Shown here: positions 1 through 8,335 of the stretch, piece by piece
Layout of the letters: the number at the start of each line of letters is the position of its first letter
Position numbering within the stretch: the first letter of the stretch is position 1
Assembly (NCBI RefSeq): GCF_035958815.1
Contig: NZ_CP108383.1
Location: forward strand, 1,798,001-1,862,000
Source: Nocardia sp. NBC_01327
GTDB lineage: Bacteria > Actinomycetota > Actinomycetes > Mycobacteriales > Mycobacteriaceae
Reading direction: 5' to 3'
Length of the DNA: 64,000 bases
Translations under genes and position numbers: made by a program
The notes under the pieces: model-generated
The model's database searches: none
Told to the model about the DNA's origin: nothing
The model's input: only the letters and a program-made list of their open reading frames with translations

Positions 1-369
1 CTGCAACGCCGGATCATCGCGCGCCACAATGGCGAATTCGAATTCGAGCATCGTCCACCCGACATCGCCGAGCGTGCGCTCGGCCCAGCTCTGAAAGCGC
101 TCCAACCGCGCCTCGAGGCTGTCGTCGCCCTCGATCAGTTCGGTGACCTCGCCGAACTTGGTCTCGTGAATGAGCCCCAGCACTTCCAGGCACAGTGCCG
201 ATTTGGTCTTGAAGTTCGAGTACACCGCGCCCTTGGAGTACCCGGCCTCCTCGGCGACCCGTTCCAGGCTGGTCTTGGCGTACCCCTCGGTGAGGAACAG
301 ATCGCGTGCTGTCACCAGCAGGTCCGTGCGGGTGCGGGCCTGGCTTTCGGACCGGGTCAGTCGTGCCAT
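1..369 (-). CDS. TetR-family transcriptional regulator (3' part outside window)
   Basis: Reading leftward from the ATG at 367-369 gives 123 codons with no stop before the window edge, so the C-terminus is missing. The N-terminus is a typical TetR helix-turn-helix: a basic start (MARLTRSESQARTR), then TSLERVAEEAGYSKGAVYSNF at about residues 33-53. The ligand-binding domain is mostly outside, so the effector cannot be inferred. It diverges from a patatin-like lipase gene, and the short shared intergenic region carries a 15-bp palindrome. That makes this protein the likely local repressor (inference). Confidence 0.85.
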   Translation of the reverse strand, partial: MARLTRSESQARTRTDLLVTARDLFLTEGYAKTSLERVAEEAGYSKGAVYSNFKTKSALCLEVLGLIHETKFGEVTELIEGDDSLEARLERFQSWAERTLGDVGWTMLEFEFAIVARDDPALQ

Positions 370-399
370 GGCGATGATTCTATGTTCCGAGAGATTCGG

Positions 400-414
400 G
401 ATACCACCGGTATC
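400..414. promoter_or_regulatory. Palindromic operator candidate between tetR and the lipase gene
   Basis: GATACC-ACC-GGTATC is a perfect 6-bp inverted repeat with a 3-bp centre. It lies between the divergent starts at 369 (minus) and 439 (plus), and just upstream of a -10-like TAGTGT at 425-430. Size and placement fit a TetR-family operator. The link to the regulator at 1-369 is inferred. Confidence 0.5.
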
Positions 415-438
415 TGAAATCTGTTAGTGTTCGAAACC

Positions 439-1395
439 ATGAGTAACAGGAACGGGTCACATCGACGTGGCCTGGCCATCGGCTGCGGCGGCACCCTCGG
501 CGCGGCGTGGATCGTGGCCGCGCTGGCCGCCGCCCGCGATGTGCTGAACTGGGATCCACGCGACGCCGACGTCATGATCGGCACCTCCGCCGGCGCCGAA
601 ATGCTGACCATGCTCGGCAGCGGCGTCGGCGTCGACGAGTTGGTCGCCATGCAGGACGGCACCTCCGCGAACCCGATCCTGACCGCGCATATGCGCTGTG
701 AGCCCGGGCGTTTCCCGCCACTGCCCCGTGCGCGCCTCGGTGCGCCCGCCCGCGCGGTGCGCGAACTGCTCGCCCGGCCCAGCGGCCACGCGCTGCTGAC
801 CGCCGGCAGCGGCCTGCTCCCGCAGGGCAGCGGTGACGCCGCCTGGCTGCAGCGCCTCGCGGACCGGCTCAATCCGGATCGCAGCTGGGTACCGCATCCC
901 GCCACCTGGCTGGTGTCCATGGACGCCGCCACCGGTGAACGCGTGGCCTTCGGTTCACCCTCCGCACCGGACGCGAGTCTCGGTGCGGCACTGCGGGCTT
1001 CGTGGGGCGTCCCCGGCTGGTTCCCCGCGGTGCCCATCGACGACCGCCGTTTCATCGACGGCGGCGCGGCCTCCACCGCCTCGGTGGATCTGCTGCTCCC
1101 GGCGCAGCTCGACGAGGTGGTGGTGCTCGCACCCATGGCCTCCACCGGACGACTGCCCGCCACCAGCGCGGGGCATTTCCTGGAGCGCCAGATGCGAAAT
1201 CGCATGAGCGAGAAGCTCGATGCCGAGATCGCCCTGCTGCGCGCCGGCGGCACCAAGGTGCTGCGCCTGGACGCCACCGCCGAGGACCTCGCGGTCATGG
1301 GCCCCAATTTCATGGACGGCCGCCGCCGCCTCGCCACGTTCGAACACAGCCTGGTCAGCACCCGCAAGGCCATGGAACAAGGAGTCTTCGCATGA
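439..1395 (+). CDS. Patatin-like phospholipase family protein
   Basis: A 318-residue protein with patatin hallmarks: a glycine-rich oxyanion stretch near the N-terminus (GCGGTLGAAW), the nucleophile elbow GTSAG with Ser50, and the dyad aspartate in DGG at Asp207. It is therefore probably a cytosolic serine acyl-hydrolase acting on lipids; no signal peptide is seen. The ATG at 439 is preferred over the in-frame GTG at 427, because TAGTGT at 425-430 looks like the -10 element and overlaps that GTG. Its stop overlaps the next start (ATGA at 1392-1395), so it is translationally coupled to the SDR gene downstream. Substrate unknown. Confidence 0.88.
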   Translation: MSNRNGSHRRGLAIGCGGTLGAAWIVAALAAARDVLNWDPRDADVMIGTSAGAEMLTMLGSGVGVDELVAMQDGTSANPILTAHMRCEPGRFPPLPRARLGAPARAVRELLARPSGHALLTAGSGLLPQGSGDAAWLQRLADRLNPDRSWVPHPATWLVSMDAATGERVAFGSPSAPDASLGAALRASWGVPGWFPAVPIDDRRFIDGGAASTASVDLLLPAQLDEVVVLAPMASTGRLPATSAGHFLERQMRNRMSEKLDAEIALLRAGGTKVLRLDATAEDLAVMGPNFMDGRRRLATFEHSLVSTRKAMEQGVFA

Positions 1396-2243
1396 GCATC
1401 CTCGGAAAGAACTACCCCACAATCGATCTCGACGGCGCGCGGGTGCTGATCACCGGCGCGGGCCGCGGCATCGGCCAGTGCACCGCCGAGCTGTTCATCA
1501 GCAAGGGCGCCGAGGTGGCCATCGCGGATGTTGACACCACCGCCGCCCAGGCCACCGCAGCGGCCCTGGGCGCGAAGGCCTTCGAGCTGGATGTGCGCAA
1601 TCGCGAGCAGTGGGACAGGGTCGTCGCCGACTTCGGCCGCATCGACATCCTGGTCAACAATGCCGGTGTCATGCCCGCCGGGGCCTTCCTCGACGAATCG
1701 GATGCGGTGGGCCACACCACCATCGACGTCAATGTCTGGGGTCTCATCCACGGTATGCGCGCCGTCGCGCCCGCCATGGTCGAGCGCGGTCAGGGTCATA
1801 TCGTGAATGTCGCCTCGCTCGCCGGCAAGATCCCGATCGCGGGCCTGGCCGTCTACAACGCCAGCAAGTTCGCGGCCGTGGGCCTGTCCGCCGCAACCCG
1901 TTTGGAGTTCGCGCCGTACGGCGTCAGCGTCAGCACCATCATGCCGTCGGCCGTGCGCACCCGCCTGTCCTCCGGCCTCGCTCTCGGTGCCGGCATGCCC
2001 ACCGTCGAGCCCGAGGATGTGGCCGCCGCCGTCGTCCAGACCGTGCGCACCCGCAAGGCCGAGGTCGCCGTGCCGAACTACCTCGGCCCCATCGACGCCC
2101 TCTTCGCCGCGACACCGGAACCCGCCATCCGCCTGGTCCGCCGCCTCATCAACGGCGACCGCGCCCTGCACCCCTCCGACGAGACCACCCGCGCGCAGTA
2201 CGAAGCCCAGATCCGCGCCATCGCCACCGACGACCGCGACTGA
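1392..2243 (+). CDS. Short-chain dehydrogenase/reductase (SDR)
   Basis: 283 residues with classical SDR features: the cofactor motif TGAGRGIG at residues 21-28, NNAG in the middle of the Rossmann fold, and the catalytic YxxxK as Tyr155 and Lys159 (YNASK). It is probably an NAD(P)-dependent oxidoreductase; the substrate cannot be told. The start overlaps the lipase stop by 4 nt, so the two form an operon. An acyl hydrolase next to an SDR suggests processing of a lipid-derived alcohol or ketone (inference). A strong hairpin follows the stop. Confidence 0.9.
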   Translation: MSILGKNYPTIDLDGARVLITGAGRGIGQCTAELFISKGAEVAIADVDTTAAQATAAALGAKAFELDVRNREQWDRVVADFGRIDILVNNAGVMPAGAFLDESDAVGHTTIDVNVWGLIHGMRAVAPAMVERGQGHIVNVASLAGKIPIAGLAVYNASKFAAVGLSAATRLEFAPYGVSVSTIMPSAVRTRLSSGLALGAGMPTVEPEDVAAAVVQTVRTRKAEVAVPNYLGPIDALFAATPEPAIRLVRRLINGDRALHPSDETTRAQYEAQIRAIATDDRD

Positions 2244-2255
2244 TCGCAAACGCAG

Positions 2256-2287
2256 ACGGCCCGAACCGCACGGGGGGTTCGGGCCGT
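2256..2287 (+). terminator. Rho-independent-like terminator after the lipase-SDR operon
   Basis: Perfect 12-bp arms ACGGCCCGAACC (2256-2267) and GGTTCGGGCCGT (2276-2287) with an 8-nt loop, 13 nt after the SDR stop. There is no long T tract, as is common in actinobacteria. Confidence 0.7.
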
Positions 2288-2386
2288 TGCTGTCCGTGGG
2301 CCGCCGCATTCGCTGCCGCGATCGGACCGCCTTGCGCTCAGGCACAACCGCCGGATCAGGGGTTGCAACCTGGGCCGCTACGCCGC

Positions 2387-3916
2387 CTACTCGAACCGAA
2401 TGCCCTGTGCCAGAGGCAATTCGGTGGAGTAGTTGACCGTATTGGTGGCGCGCCGCATATAGGACTTCCAGGAGTCCGAACCGGATTCACGCCCGCCGCC
2501 GGTCTGCTTCTCGCCGCCGAACGCGCCGCCGATCTCCGCGCCCGAGGTGCCGATATTGACATTGGCGATGCCGCAGTCGGAGCCGTCCGGGGCCAGGAAG
2601 CGCTCGGCCTCCCGCTGGTTCTGCGTGAAGATCGCCGACGAAAGACCCTGCGGGACACCATTGTGCAGGTCGATGGCGGCCTCGAGATCGCGGTAGGTGA
2701 GAACGTAGAGGATCGGCGCGAAGGTCTCCTCGCGGACCACCTCGGTCTGCGCCGGCATGCGGACGATGGCGGGGCGGACGTAGTACGCCTCGTCGCCGAA
2801 GCCCTCGACTCGTTCACCGCCGCAGATCAACTCACCGCCGTCCTCCTGCGCGCGCCGCAGCGCCGCCTGCATGCCCGCATACGCCCGCCCATTGATCAGC
2901 GGCCCCACCAGCACACCGTCCTCGAGCGGATTGCCCACGTGCAGTTGGCGATACGCGGAGGCGATGCGATCCAGCAGCGGCCCGACCACATCCACGTGCA
3001 CGATGAGCCGCCGCAGCGAGGTGCACCGCTGGCCCGCGGTGCCCGCCGCCGAGAACACGATGCCCCGTGCGGCCAGATCCAGATCCGCCGAAGGCGTCAC
3101 CACCGCAGCGTTATTGCCGCCCAGCTCCAACAGGCAGCGGCCGAAGCGCGCGGCCACGCGCGGCGCGACGGTCCGGCCCATCCGCACCGATCCGGTCGCG
3201 CTGACCAGCGCCACGCGCGGATCGTCGACAAGCTGCTCGCCGACCTCGGCCGCGCCCTGAATGAGCTGGTGCACTTCGGGATTCGCGCCCACGTCCACCG
3301 CCGCCCGCCGCAGCAGCGTATGGCAGGCCAGCGCGGTCAGCGGTGTGGTCTCCGACGGTTTCCACACCACGGCGTCCCCGCACACCAGCGCCAGCGCGGT
3401 ATTCCACGCCCACACCGCGACCGGGAAATTGAAGGCCGAGATCACGCCGACCACGCCCAGCGGATGCCAGGTCTCCATGAGCCGGTGCCCGGGCCGCTCC
3501 GACGGCATGGTCTGCCCGTACAGCTGCCGCGACAAGCCGAGGGCGAACTCGCAGATATCGATCATTTCCTGGACTTCGCCGCGCGCCTCCGCACCGATCT
3601 TCCCGGCTTCGAGAGTGACCAGTTCGCCCAGCTCAGCCTGGTGTTCGGTGAGCAATTGCGCCAGCCGTCGCACCACGGCCGCGCGCTGCGGCGCGGGCAC
3701 GGTGCGCCAGCCTTCGAACGCGGCGGCGGCCCGGCCGATGGCGGCGTCCACCTCATCGGCGGTACTCGGTCGCAGGCTGGTCAGTTCGCCGCCGGTGAGA
3801 GGCGTACGAGCCGAGAGTGCGCCCGGTTCGGGTGATTCCACGCCGAGGCCGCCTAGTAGCGCCTCGGTGCGGGTGCGCAGTTCACGTGTGATGTCTACGG
3901 TCGGTGCGGGTGTCAT
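2387..3916 (-). CDS. pcd: Aldehyde dehydrogenase, probable piperideine-6-carboxylate / aminoadipate semialdehyde dehydrogenase
   Basis: 509 residues, full length for the ALDH superfamily. Catalytic Cys298 lies in GQRCTS and the general-base Glu264 in LELGGNN. The C-terminal part (GGAFGGEKQTGGGRESGSD) is typical of the ALDH7 group, which oxidises alpha-aminoadipate semialdehyde (in equilibrium with piperideine-6-carboxylate) to alpha-aminoadipate with NAD+. The start at 3916 is supported by GGGAG eight nt upstream; a further in-frame start at 3943 lacks this. It diverges from lrpA and lat, the genes for the preceding step, so pathway assignment is strong. In M. tuberculosis the homologue also sits near lat. 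Confidence 0.9.
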   Translation of the reverse strand: MTPAPTVDITRELRTRTEALLGGLGVESPEPGALSARTPLTGGELTSLRPSTADEVDAAIGRAAAAFEGWRTVPAPQRAAVVRRLAQLLTEHQAELGELVTLEAGKIGAEARGEVQEMIDICEFALGLSRQLYGQTMPSERPGHRLMETWHPLGVVGVISAFNFPVAVWAWNTALALVCGDAVVWKPSETTPLTALACHTLLRRAAVDVGANPEVHQLIQGAAEVGEQLVDDPRVALVSATGSVRMGRTVAPRVAARFGRCLLELGGNNAAVVTPSADLDLAARGIVFSAAGTAGQRCTSLRRLIVHVDVVGPLLDRIASAYRQLHVGNPLEDGVLVGPLINGRAYAGMQAALRRAQEDGGELICGGERVEGFGDEAYYVRPAIVRMPAQTEVVREETFAPILYVLTYRDLEAAIDLHNGVPQGLSSAIFTQNQREAERFLAPDGSDCGIANVNIGTSGAEIGGAFGGEKQTGGGRESGSDSWKSYMRRATNTVNYSTELPLAQGIRFE

Positions 3917-3998
3917 CGACTGCTCCCTGGTCGATAGCGGCATGCGCCGGGTGATGGGTTCCGGCCACGAGTTCGGTTCGCTGCGTTAGCCTTCGCTG

Positions 3999-4451
3999 AT
4001 GGCGGATACACCGGCGAAACCACAACTCGACGACATAGATCGTCTGCTGATTCGCGAGCTGATTGCCGATGGCCGCGCCACATTGTCGAATCTGGCCGAG
4101 AAGGCCAATCTGTCGGTGTCCGCGGTGCAGTCGCGGGTGCGGCGGCTGGAGGCTCGAGGCGTGATCCGTGGCTACACAGCCAATGTCGATCCGGAAGCCC
4201 TGGGGCAGATGCTGTCGGCATTCGTAGCCATCACTCCTCTCGACCCGTCGCAGCCCGATGACGCGCCCGCGCTGCTGCAGCACATCCCAGGTATCGAAGC
4301 CTGCCACTCGGTGGCCGGTGACGAGAGCTACATGCTGCTGGTGCGTGTCGCCTCCCCCCGGCATCTGGAGCAGCTGCTGCAGGAGATTCGCGCGACGGCC
4401 AACGTTCGGACTCGAAGCACCATCATTCTGCAGACATTCTATGACAAGTAG
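3999..4451 (+). CDS. lrpA: Lrp/AsnC-family regulator of lysine catabolism
   Basis: 150 residues: an N-terminal AsnC-type HTH (about residues 10-60, LSNLAEKANLSVSAVQSRVRR) and a C-terminal RAM ligand-binding domain ending in TIILQTFYDK. Lrp/AsnC proteins bind amino acids and form octamers that wrap DNA. It sits between divergent pcd and codirectional lat, with AT-rich dyads just before lat, so lysine-responsive control of both is likely (inference; M. tuberculosis has the same lat-lrpA pairing). The TAGCCT hexamer at 3987-3992 lies 6 nt before the ATG with no Shine-Dalgarno, which suggests a leaderless mRNA. Confidence 0.92.
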   Translation: MADTPAKPQLDDIDRLLIRELIADGRATLSNLAEKANLSVSAVQSRVRRLEARGVIRGYTANVDPEALGQMLSAFVAITPLDPSQPDDAPALLQHIPGIEACHSVAGDESYMLLVRVASPRHLEQLLQEIRATANVRTRSTIILQTFYDK

Positions 4452-4456
4452 TTGTC

Positions 4457-4495
4457 TTTCGTAATTACATCGAAATTTACGGACAAAACCGTAAA
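4457..4495. promoter_or_regulatory. AT-rich dyad sites upstream of lat (candidate LrpA operator)
   Basis: In the 64-bp lrpA-lat gap, TTTACGG (4476-4482) and CCGTAAA (4489-4495) form perfect 7-bp arms around ACAAAA. A second dyad, TTTCG (4457-4461) and CGAAA (4471-4475), lies directly upstream. This AT-rich patch stands out in very GC-rich DNA and sits over the expected lat promoter (-10-like TACCCT at 4504-4509). Such sites are typical for Lrp proteins; binding is inferred. Confidence 0.55.
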
Positions 4496-4515
4496 GATTC
4501 CCTTACCCTGGGGGA

Positions 4516-5856
4516 GTGACCCTCGAATTCGATCGGCTCGGGGCGGTTGCCGAAACGCAGTTGGTCACCCCCGCCCGGGTGCATGAGATCCTGTCCGCGA
4601 GCATTCTCGCGGACGGCTTCGATATGGTTCTGGACCTGCGAAAATCACAAGGCCGCAGACTGATCGACGCCCGCGACGACACGGCATATCTGGACATGTT
4701 CGGCTTCTTCGCCTCCTCGGCGCTGGGCATGAACCATCCGGCGCTGGTCGAAGACCGTTACTTCCTGGCGAACCTCACCGCCGCGGCCCTCAACAAGCCG
4801 AGCAACTCCGACGTCTACACCGTCGAAATGGCGCGCTTCGTGGACACTTTCGCGCGTGTCCTCGGCGATCCGCGGCTACCGCACCTGTTCTTCATCGACG
4901 GCGGTGCGCTCGCGGTCGAGAACGCCCTCAAGGCCGCCTTCGACTGGAAGTCCCGGCACAATGAAATGCACGGGCGCGCACCGGAACTCGGCGCCAAGGT
5001 GCTGCATCTGACCGGAGCGTTCCACGGCCGCACCGGGTACACGCTGTCGCTGACCAATACCGATCCGGTCAAGACCGACAGGTTCCCGAAGTTCGGCTGG
5101 CCGCGCATCGACACCCCGTACGTGGGCGCCGATCATCCGGATATCGAGGCCGCCGAGCGGAACGCGCTCGACCAGGCCATCCTCGCCTTCGCCGAAAACC
5201 CGCACGACATAGCGTGTTTCATTGCCGAGCCCATTCAGGGCGAGGGCGGCGACCGGCATCTGCGCCCGCAATTCCTGCGGGTGATGCAGCAGCTCTGCCG
5301 CGACAACGACGCCCTGTTCATCCTCGACGAGGTGCAGACCGGCGTCGGCATGACCGGCAGCGTGTGGGCCTATCAGCAGCTGGGCCTGGAACCCGACATC
5401 GTGGCCTTCGGCAAGAAGACCCAGGTGTGCGGGATCATGGCCGGCGGCCGCATCGACGAGGTGCCCGGCAATGTCTTCCACGTCAGCTCGCGGCTCAACT
5501 CCACCTGGGGCGGCAGTCTCACCGATATGGTCCGTTCCCGCCGCATTCTCGAGGTGATCGAGCACGAGGGCCTCGTGGCGCGTGCCGGGCGGCTCGGGGC
5601 GCATCTGCTGGGGCGGCTGACCGAATTGGCGGATGCCCGCCTCGAGGTCACCGAGCCGCGCGGACGCGGTCTCATGTGCGCCATCACACTCGAAACGGCG
5701 CAATTGCGCGACTCGGTGGTGACCGCGCTGCGCGAGGAGGAGCACGTCCTGATCCTCGGCACGGGGGAGCGCGGTATTCGTTTCCGGCCGCCGCTCACCG
5801 TCACGGTCGCGGAGCTGGACGAGGCCGTCGACGCCCTGGACCGCGTATTGCCTTGA
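4516..5856 (+). CDS. lat: L-lysine 6-transaminase (lysine-epsilon aminotransferase)
   Basis: 446 residues, a class-III PLP aminotransferase. It transfers the epsilon-amino group of lysine to 2-oxoglutarate, giving aminoadipate semialdehyde for Pcd. The PLP Schiff-base lysine is Lys300 in AFGKKTQVCG, the same number as I recall for the M. tuberculosis enzyme. FILDEVQTGVG carries the PLP-ring aspartate, and FHGRTGYTLS fits the lysine-specific subgroup. The start is GTG 4516, with TACCCT ending 6 nt before it, so probably leaderless. In M. tuberculosis the gene is linked to stationary phase and persistence. In beta-lactam producers lat starts cephamycin synthesis, but no such cluster is present here. 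Confidence 0.95.
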   Translation: MTLEFDRLGAVAETQLVTPARVHEILSASILADGFDMVLDLRKSQGRRLIDARDDTAYLDMFGFFASSALGMNHPALVEDRYFLANLTAAALNKPSNSDVYTVEMARFVDTFARVLGDPRLPHLFFIDGGALAVENALKAAFDWKSRHNEMHGRAPELGAKVLHLTGAFHGRTGYTLSLTNTDPVKTDRFPKFGWPRIDTPYVGADHPDIEAAERNALDQAILAFAENPHDIACFIAEPIQGEGGDRHLRPQFLRVMQQLCRDNDALFILDEVQTGVGMTGSVWAYQQLGLEPDIVAFGKKTQVCGIMAGGRIDEVPGNVFHVSSRLNSTWGGSLTDMVRSRRILEVIEHEGLVARAGRLGAHLLGRLTELADARLEVTEPRGRGLMCAITLETAQLRDSVVTALREEEHVLILGTGERGIRFRPPLTVTVAELDEAVDALDRVLP

Positions 5857-5874
5857 GCCGCACGGCAACCTACT

Positions 5875-5904
5875 CGAACCGCCCGGAACATTCCGGGCGG
5901 TTCG
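5875..5904 (+). terminator. Strong hairpin terminator after lat
   Basis: Perfect 14-bp arms CGAACCGCCCGGAA (5875-5888) and TTCCGGGCGGTTCG (5891-5904) separated by only 2 nt, 18 nt after the lat stop. No T tract follows. Confidence 0.75.
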
Positions 5905-6016
5905 TGTTCGCTCAGACCGGACCGGGCGCCGAAATTTTTCGATGTCACCGCAGGCCCGCGAACCGCGTAATCGGGTATCTACCTGCGGATATTAACTGGC
6001 GGGTAGTCAATAACCG

Positions 6017-6070
6017 TACTCGCGAGTAGCCCTGCCGGGATTACCAGAGGGCACTGGCACTGGTTACACT
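6017..6070 (+). promoter_or_regulatory. accD5 promoter region with 12-bp palindrome
   Basis: TACTCGCGAGTA at 6017-6028 is a perfect palindrome 48 bp upstream of the accD5 ATG. A -10-like TACACT at 6065-6070 ends 6 nt before that ATG, and a weak -35-like TTACCA lies upstream. No Shine-Dalgarno precedes the ATG, so the transcript is probably leaderless. The palindrome is a candidate operator for a regulator of acyl-CoA carboxylase genes (inference). Confidence 0.5.
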
Positions 6071-6076
6071 CCGGGC

Positions 6077-7717
6077 ATGACGAGTGTCCAGCAGCAGCCT
6101 TCGCCGGGGTCGGCGGGCGCCCCCGATATCCACACCACCGCCGGCAAGCTTGCTGACCTGCGTAACAGGCTGGAAGAGGCCAAGCACCCGATGGGTGAGG
6201 CCGCGGTCGACAAGGTCCACGCCAAGGGCAAGATGACCGCGCGCGAGCGCATCCTCGCCCTGCTGGACGAGGGCTCGTTCGTGGAACTCGACGCGCTCGC
6301 CCGGCACCGCAGTGTGAATTTCGGCCTGGAGAACCAGCGTCCGCTCGGCGACGGCGTGGTGACCGGTTACGGCACCATCGACGGCCGCGATATCTGCATC
6401 TTCTCCCAGGACGTCACCGTCTTCGGCGGCTCGCTCGGCGAGGTCTACGGCGAGAAGATCGTCAAGGTCATGGATCTGGCGCTGAAGACCGGCCGCCCGC
6501 TGGTCGGCATCAACGAGGGCGCCGGCGCACGCATCCAGGAAGGCGTTGTCTCCCTGGGTCTTTACGGTGAGATCTTCCACCGCAATATCCAGGCCTCCGG
6601 CGTGATCCCGCAGATCTCGCTGATCATGGGCCCGGCCGCCGGTGGGCACGTGTACTCCCCGGCGCTGACCGACTTCGTCGTCATGGTCGACCAGACCAGC
6701 CAGATGTTCGTCACCGGTCCCGACGTGATCAAGACCGTCACCGGTGAGGAAGTCACCATGGAGGAGCTGGGCGGCGCCCACACCCACATGGTGAAGTCCG
6801 GTGTCGCGCACTACGTCGCCTCCGGCGAGCAGGACGCCCTGGACTACGTCAAGGATCTGCTCAACTACCTGCCGAGCAACAACCGCGCCGAGGCCCCGCG
6901 CTTCCCGGCCACCGATCCGATCGTCGGCGCCATCGAGGACTCGCTCACCGCCGAGGACCTCGAGCTCGACAGCATCGTCCCGGATTCGCCGAACCAGCCG
7001 TACGACATGCACGAGGTCATCAAGCGCCTGGTGGATGACGACGAGTTCCTGGAGGTGCAGGCCGAGCGCGCGATGAACATCATCATCGGCTTCGCCCGCA
7101 TCGACGGCCGCAGCGTCGGCTTCGTGGCCAACCAGCCCTCGCAGTTCGCGGGCTGCCTGGACATCGACGCCTCGGAGAAGGCCGCGCGCTTCGTGCGCAC
7201 CTGCGACGCGTTCAATATCCCGATCATCACCCTGGTCGACGTTCCCGGCTTCCTGCCCGGCACCGGCCAGGAGTTCAACGGCATCATCCGCCGCGGCGCC
7301 AAGCTGCTCTATGCCTACGGTGAGGCCACTGTGGGTAAGATCACAATTATCACCCGCAAGGCATACGGCGGCGCCTATGACGTCATGGGTTCCAAGCACA
7401 TGGGCGCCGATGTGAACCTCGCGTGGCCGACCGCTCAGATCGCGGTCATGGGCGCCTCGGGCGCGGTCGGATTCGTCTACCGCAAGCAGCTCAAGGATGC
7501 GGCGGCCGAAGGCGCCGATGTGGACGCGCTGCGCCTCGAGCTGCAGAACGAGTACGAGGACACCCTGGTCAACCCGTACGTGGCGGCCGAGCGCGGCTAC
7601 GTCGACGCGGTCATCCCGCCCTCGCACACCCGCGGCCAGATCGTATCGGCGCTGCGTCTGCTGGAACGCAAGATGGTGACCATGCCGCCGAAGAAGCACG
7701 GCAACATTCCGCTCTGA
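6077..7717 (+). CDS. accD5: Acyl-CoA (propionyl-CoA) carboxylase beta subunit AccD5
   Basis: 546 residues, full length for the biotin-dependent carboxyltransferase family. The N-half holds the acyl-CoA-binding crotonase fold ([24 protein letters not shown]) and the C-half the carboxybiotin-binding part ([28 protein letters not shown]). It closely resembles mycobacterial AccD5, which with AccA3 and AccE5 makes methylmalonyl-CoA from propionyl-CoA for methyl-branched and mycolic-type lipids. Its partners accE5 and accA3 lie downstream. The ATG at 6077 follows a -10-like TACACT by 6 nt. Substrate preference beyond propionyl-CoA cannot be read from sequence alone. Confidence 0.95.
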   Translation: MTSVQQQPSPGSAGAPDIHTTAGKLADLRNRLEEAKHPMGEAAVDKVHAKGKMTARERILALLDEGSFVELDALARHRSVNFGLENQRPLGDGVVTGYGTIDGRDICIFSQDVTVFGGSLGEVYGEKIVKVMDLALKTGRPLVGINEGAGARIQEGVVSLGLYGEIFHRNIQASGVIPQISLIMGPAAGGHVYSPALTDFVVMVDQTSQMFVTGPDVIKTVTGEEVTMEELGGAHTHMVKSGVAHYVASGEQDALDYVKDLLNYLPSNNRAEAPRFPATDPIVGAIEDSLTAEDLELDSIVPDSPNQPYDMHEVIKRLVDDDEFLEVQAERAMNIIIGFARIDGRSVGFVANQPSQFAGCLDIDASEKAARFVRTCDAFNIPIITLVDVPGFLPGTGQEFNGIIRRGAKLLYAYGEATVGKITIITRKAYGGAYDVMGSKHMGADVNLAWPTAQIAVMGASGAVGFVYRKQLKDAAAEGADVDALRLELQNEYEDTLVNPYVAAERGYVDAVIPPSHTRGQIVSALRLLERKMVTMPPKKHGNIPL

Positions 7718-7934
7718 TTCGACGATAAGCGCGGTGTGAGGCGCACACTGGGGCTAGGGTCCGGCATGCTTCGTGCCGGTTTCCCGTACCGCGCAGGAAC
7801 GCCTCATCCGAGTAAAGATGGTAGAGACCGGCCCTCGACGTAGAGGGTCGAAACTATTACCGTTTGCGGACTTGAACCACTATCCGTGAACAGCCGCCCC
7901 ACCCGGGCGGCAATTGGACAGGAGGACTGGCGCT

Positions 7935-8252
7935 GTGACGACCATGGCTGACGAAGAAGTACTGAGCGCCGCCGAACTGGATCTGGCCGTCGATGGATTG
8001 ACGGAAGCGGTCGAAACGGCTGTAGCCGAGACTGAACCGTCGAACATCGGCCCGGTCATCCAGGTTCTGAAGGGCAATCCGAGCGATGTCGAACTGGCCG
8101 CCCTGGTGGCTGTCTTCGCCGCCGCCTCGAGCGTCCCCGGTGGATCCGCCGACAACGGTCCCGCCGATATGTGGGGCCGCCCCACACTGCTGCACCGCGG
8201 CTCGTCGCCGTTCTCGCCGTACGCATTTCCCGCACTGTCGCACCGCGGCTGA
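7935..8252 (+). CDS. accE5: Acyl-CoA carboxylase epsilon subunit AccE5
   Basis: A 105-residue small acidic protein with the epsilon-subunit core VIQVLKGNPSDVELAALVAV. AccE subunits bind AccA3 and AccD5 and raise carboxylase activity in actinomycetes. The start at GTG 7935 is set by GGAGGAC at 7921-7927; ATG 7944 is an alternative. The 217-bp gap after accD5 contains a small hairpin (CCGGCA at 7761-7766, TGCCGG at 7774-7779, then TTT) and a weak CCCTC/GAGGG dyad at 7832-7847, so accE5 may have its own promoter or be attenuated. The C-terminal third is low-complexity Ser/Pro/Arg, as usual in the family. Confidence 0.88.
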   Translation: MTTMADEEVLSAAELDLAVDGLTEAVETAVAETEPSNIGPVIQVLKGNPSDVELAALVAVFAAASSVPGGSADNGPADMWGRPTLLHRGSSPFSPYAFPALSHRG

Positions 8253-8335
8253 TCGAGCGGGTTCCGTCAGGGCCAGGGGGCGCCCGCGCCGCCTCCCCGC
8301 CGCTGACGTGCGTTCCCCTGTAGTACCTTCGCGCA

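Noticed and set aside
1610..3835. A 741-codon open frame crossing the SDR and the aldehyde dehydrogenase genes
   Set aside because: Composition is typical of a GC-frame shadow; both real genes have catalytic motifs and, for pcd, a ribosome binding site.
4516..5856. lat considered as the start of a cephamycin-type biosynthetic cluster
   Set aside because: No ACV synthetase, isopenicillin synthase or other beta-lactam genes lie nearby; with pcd and lrpA the context is lysine catabolism.
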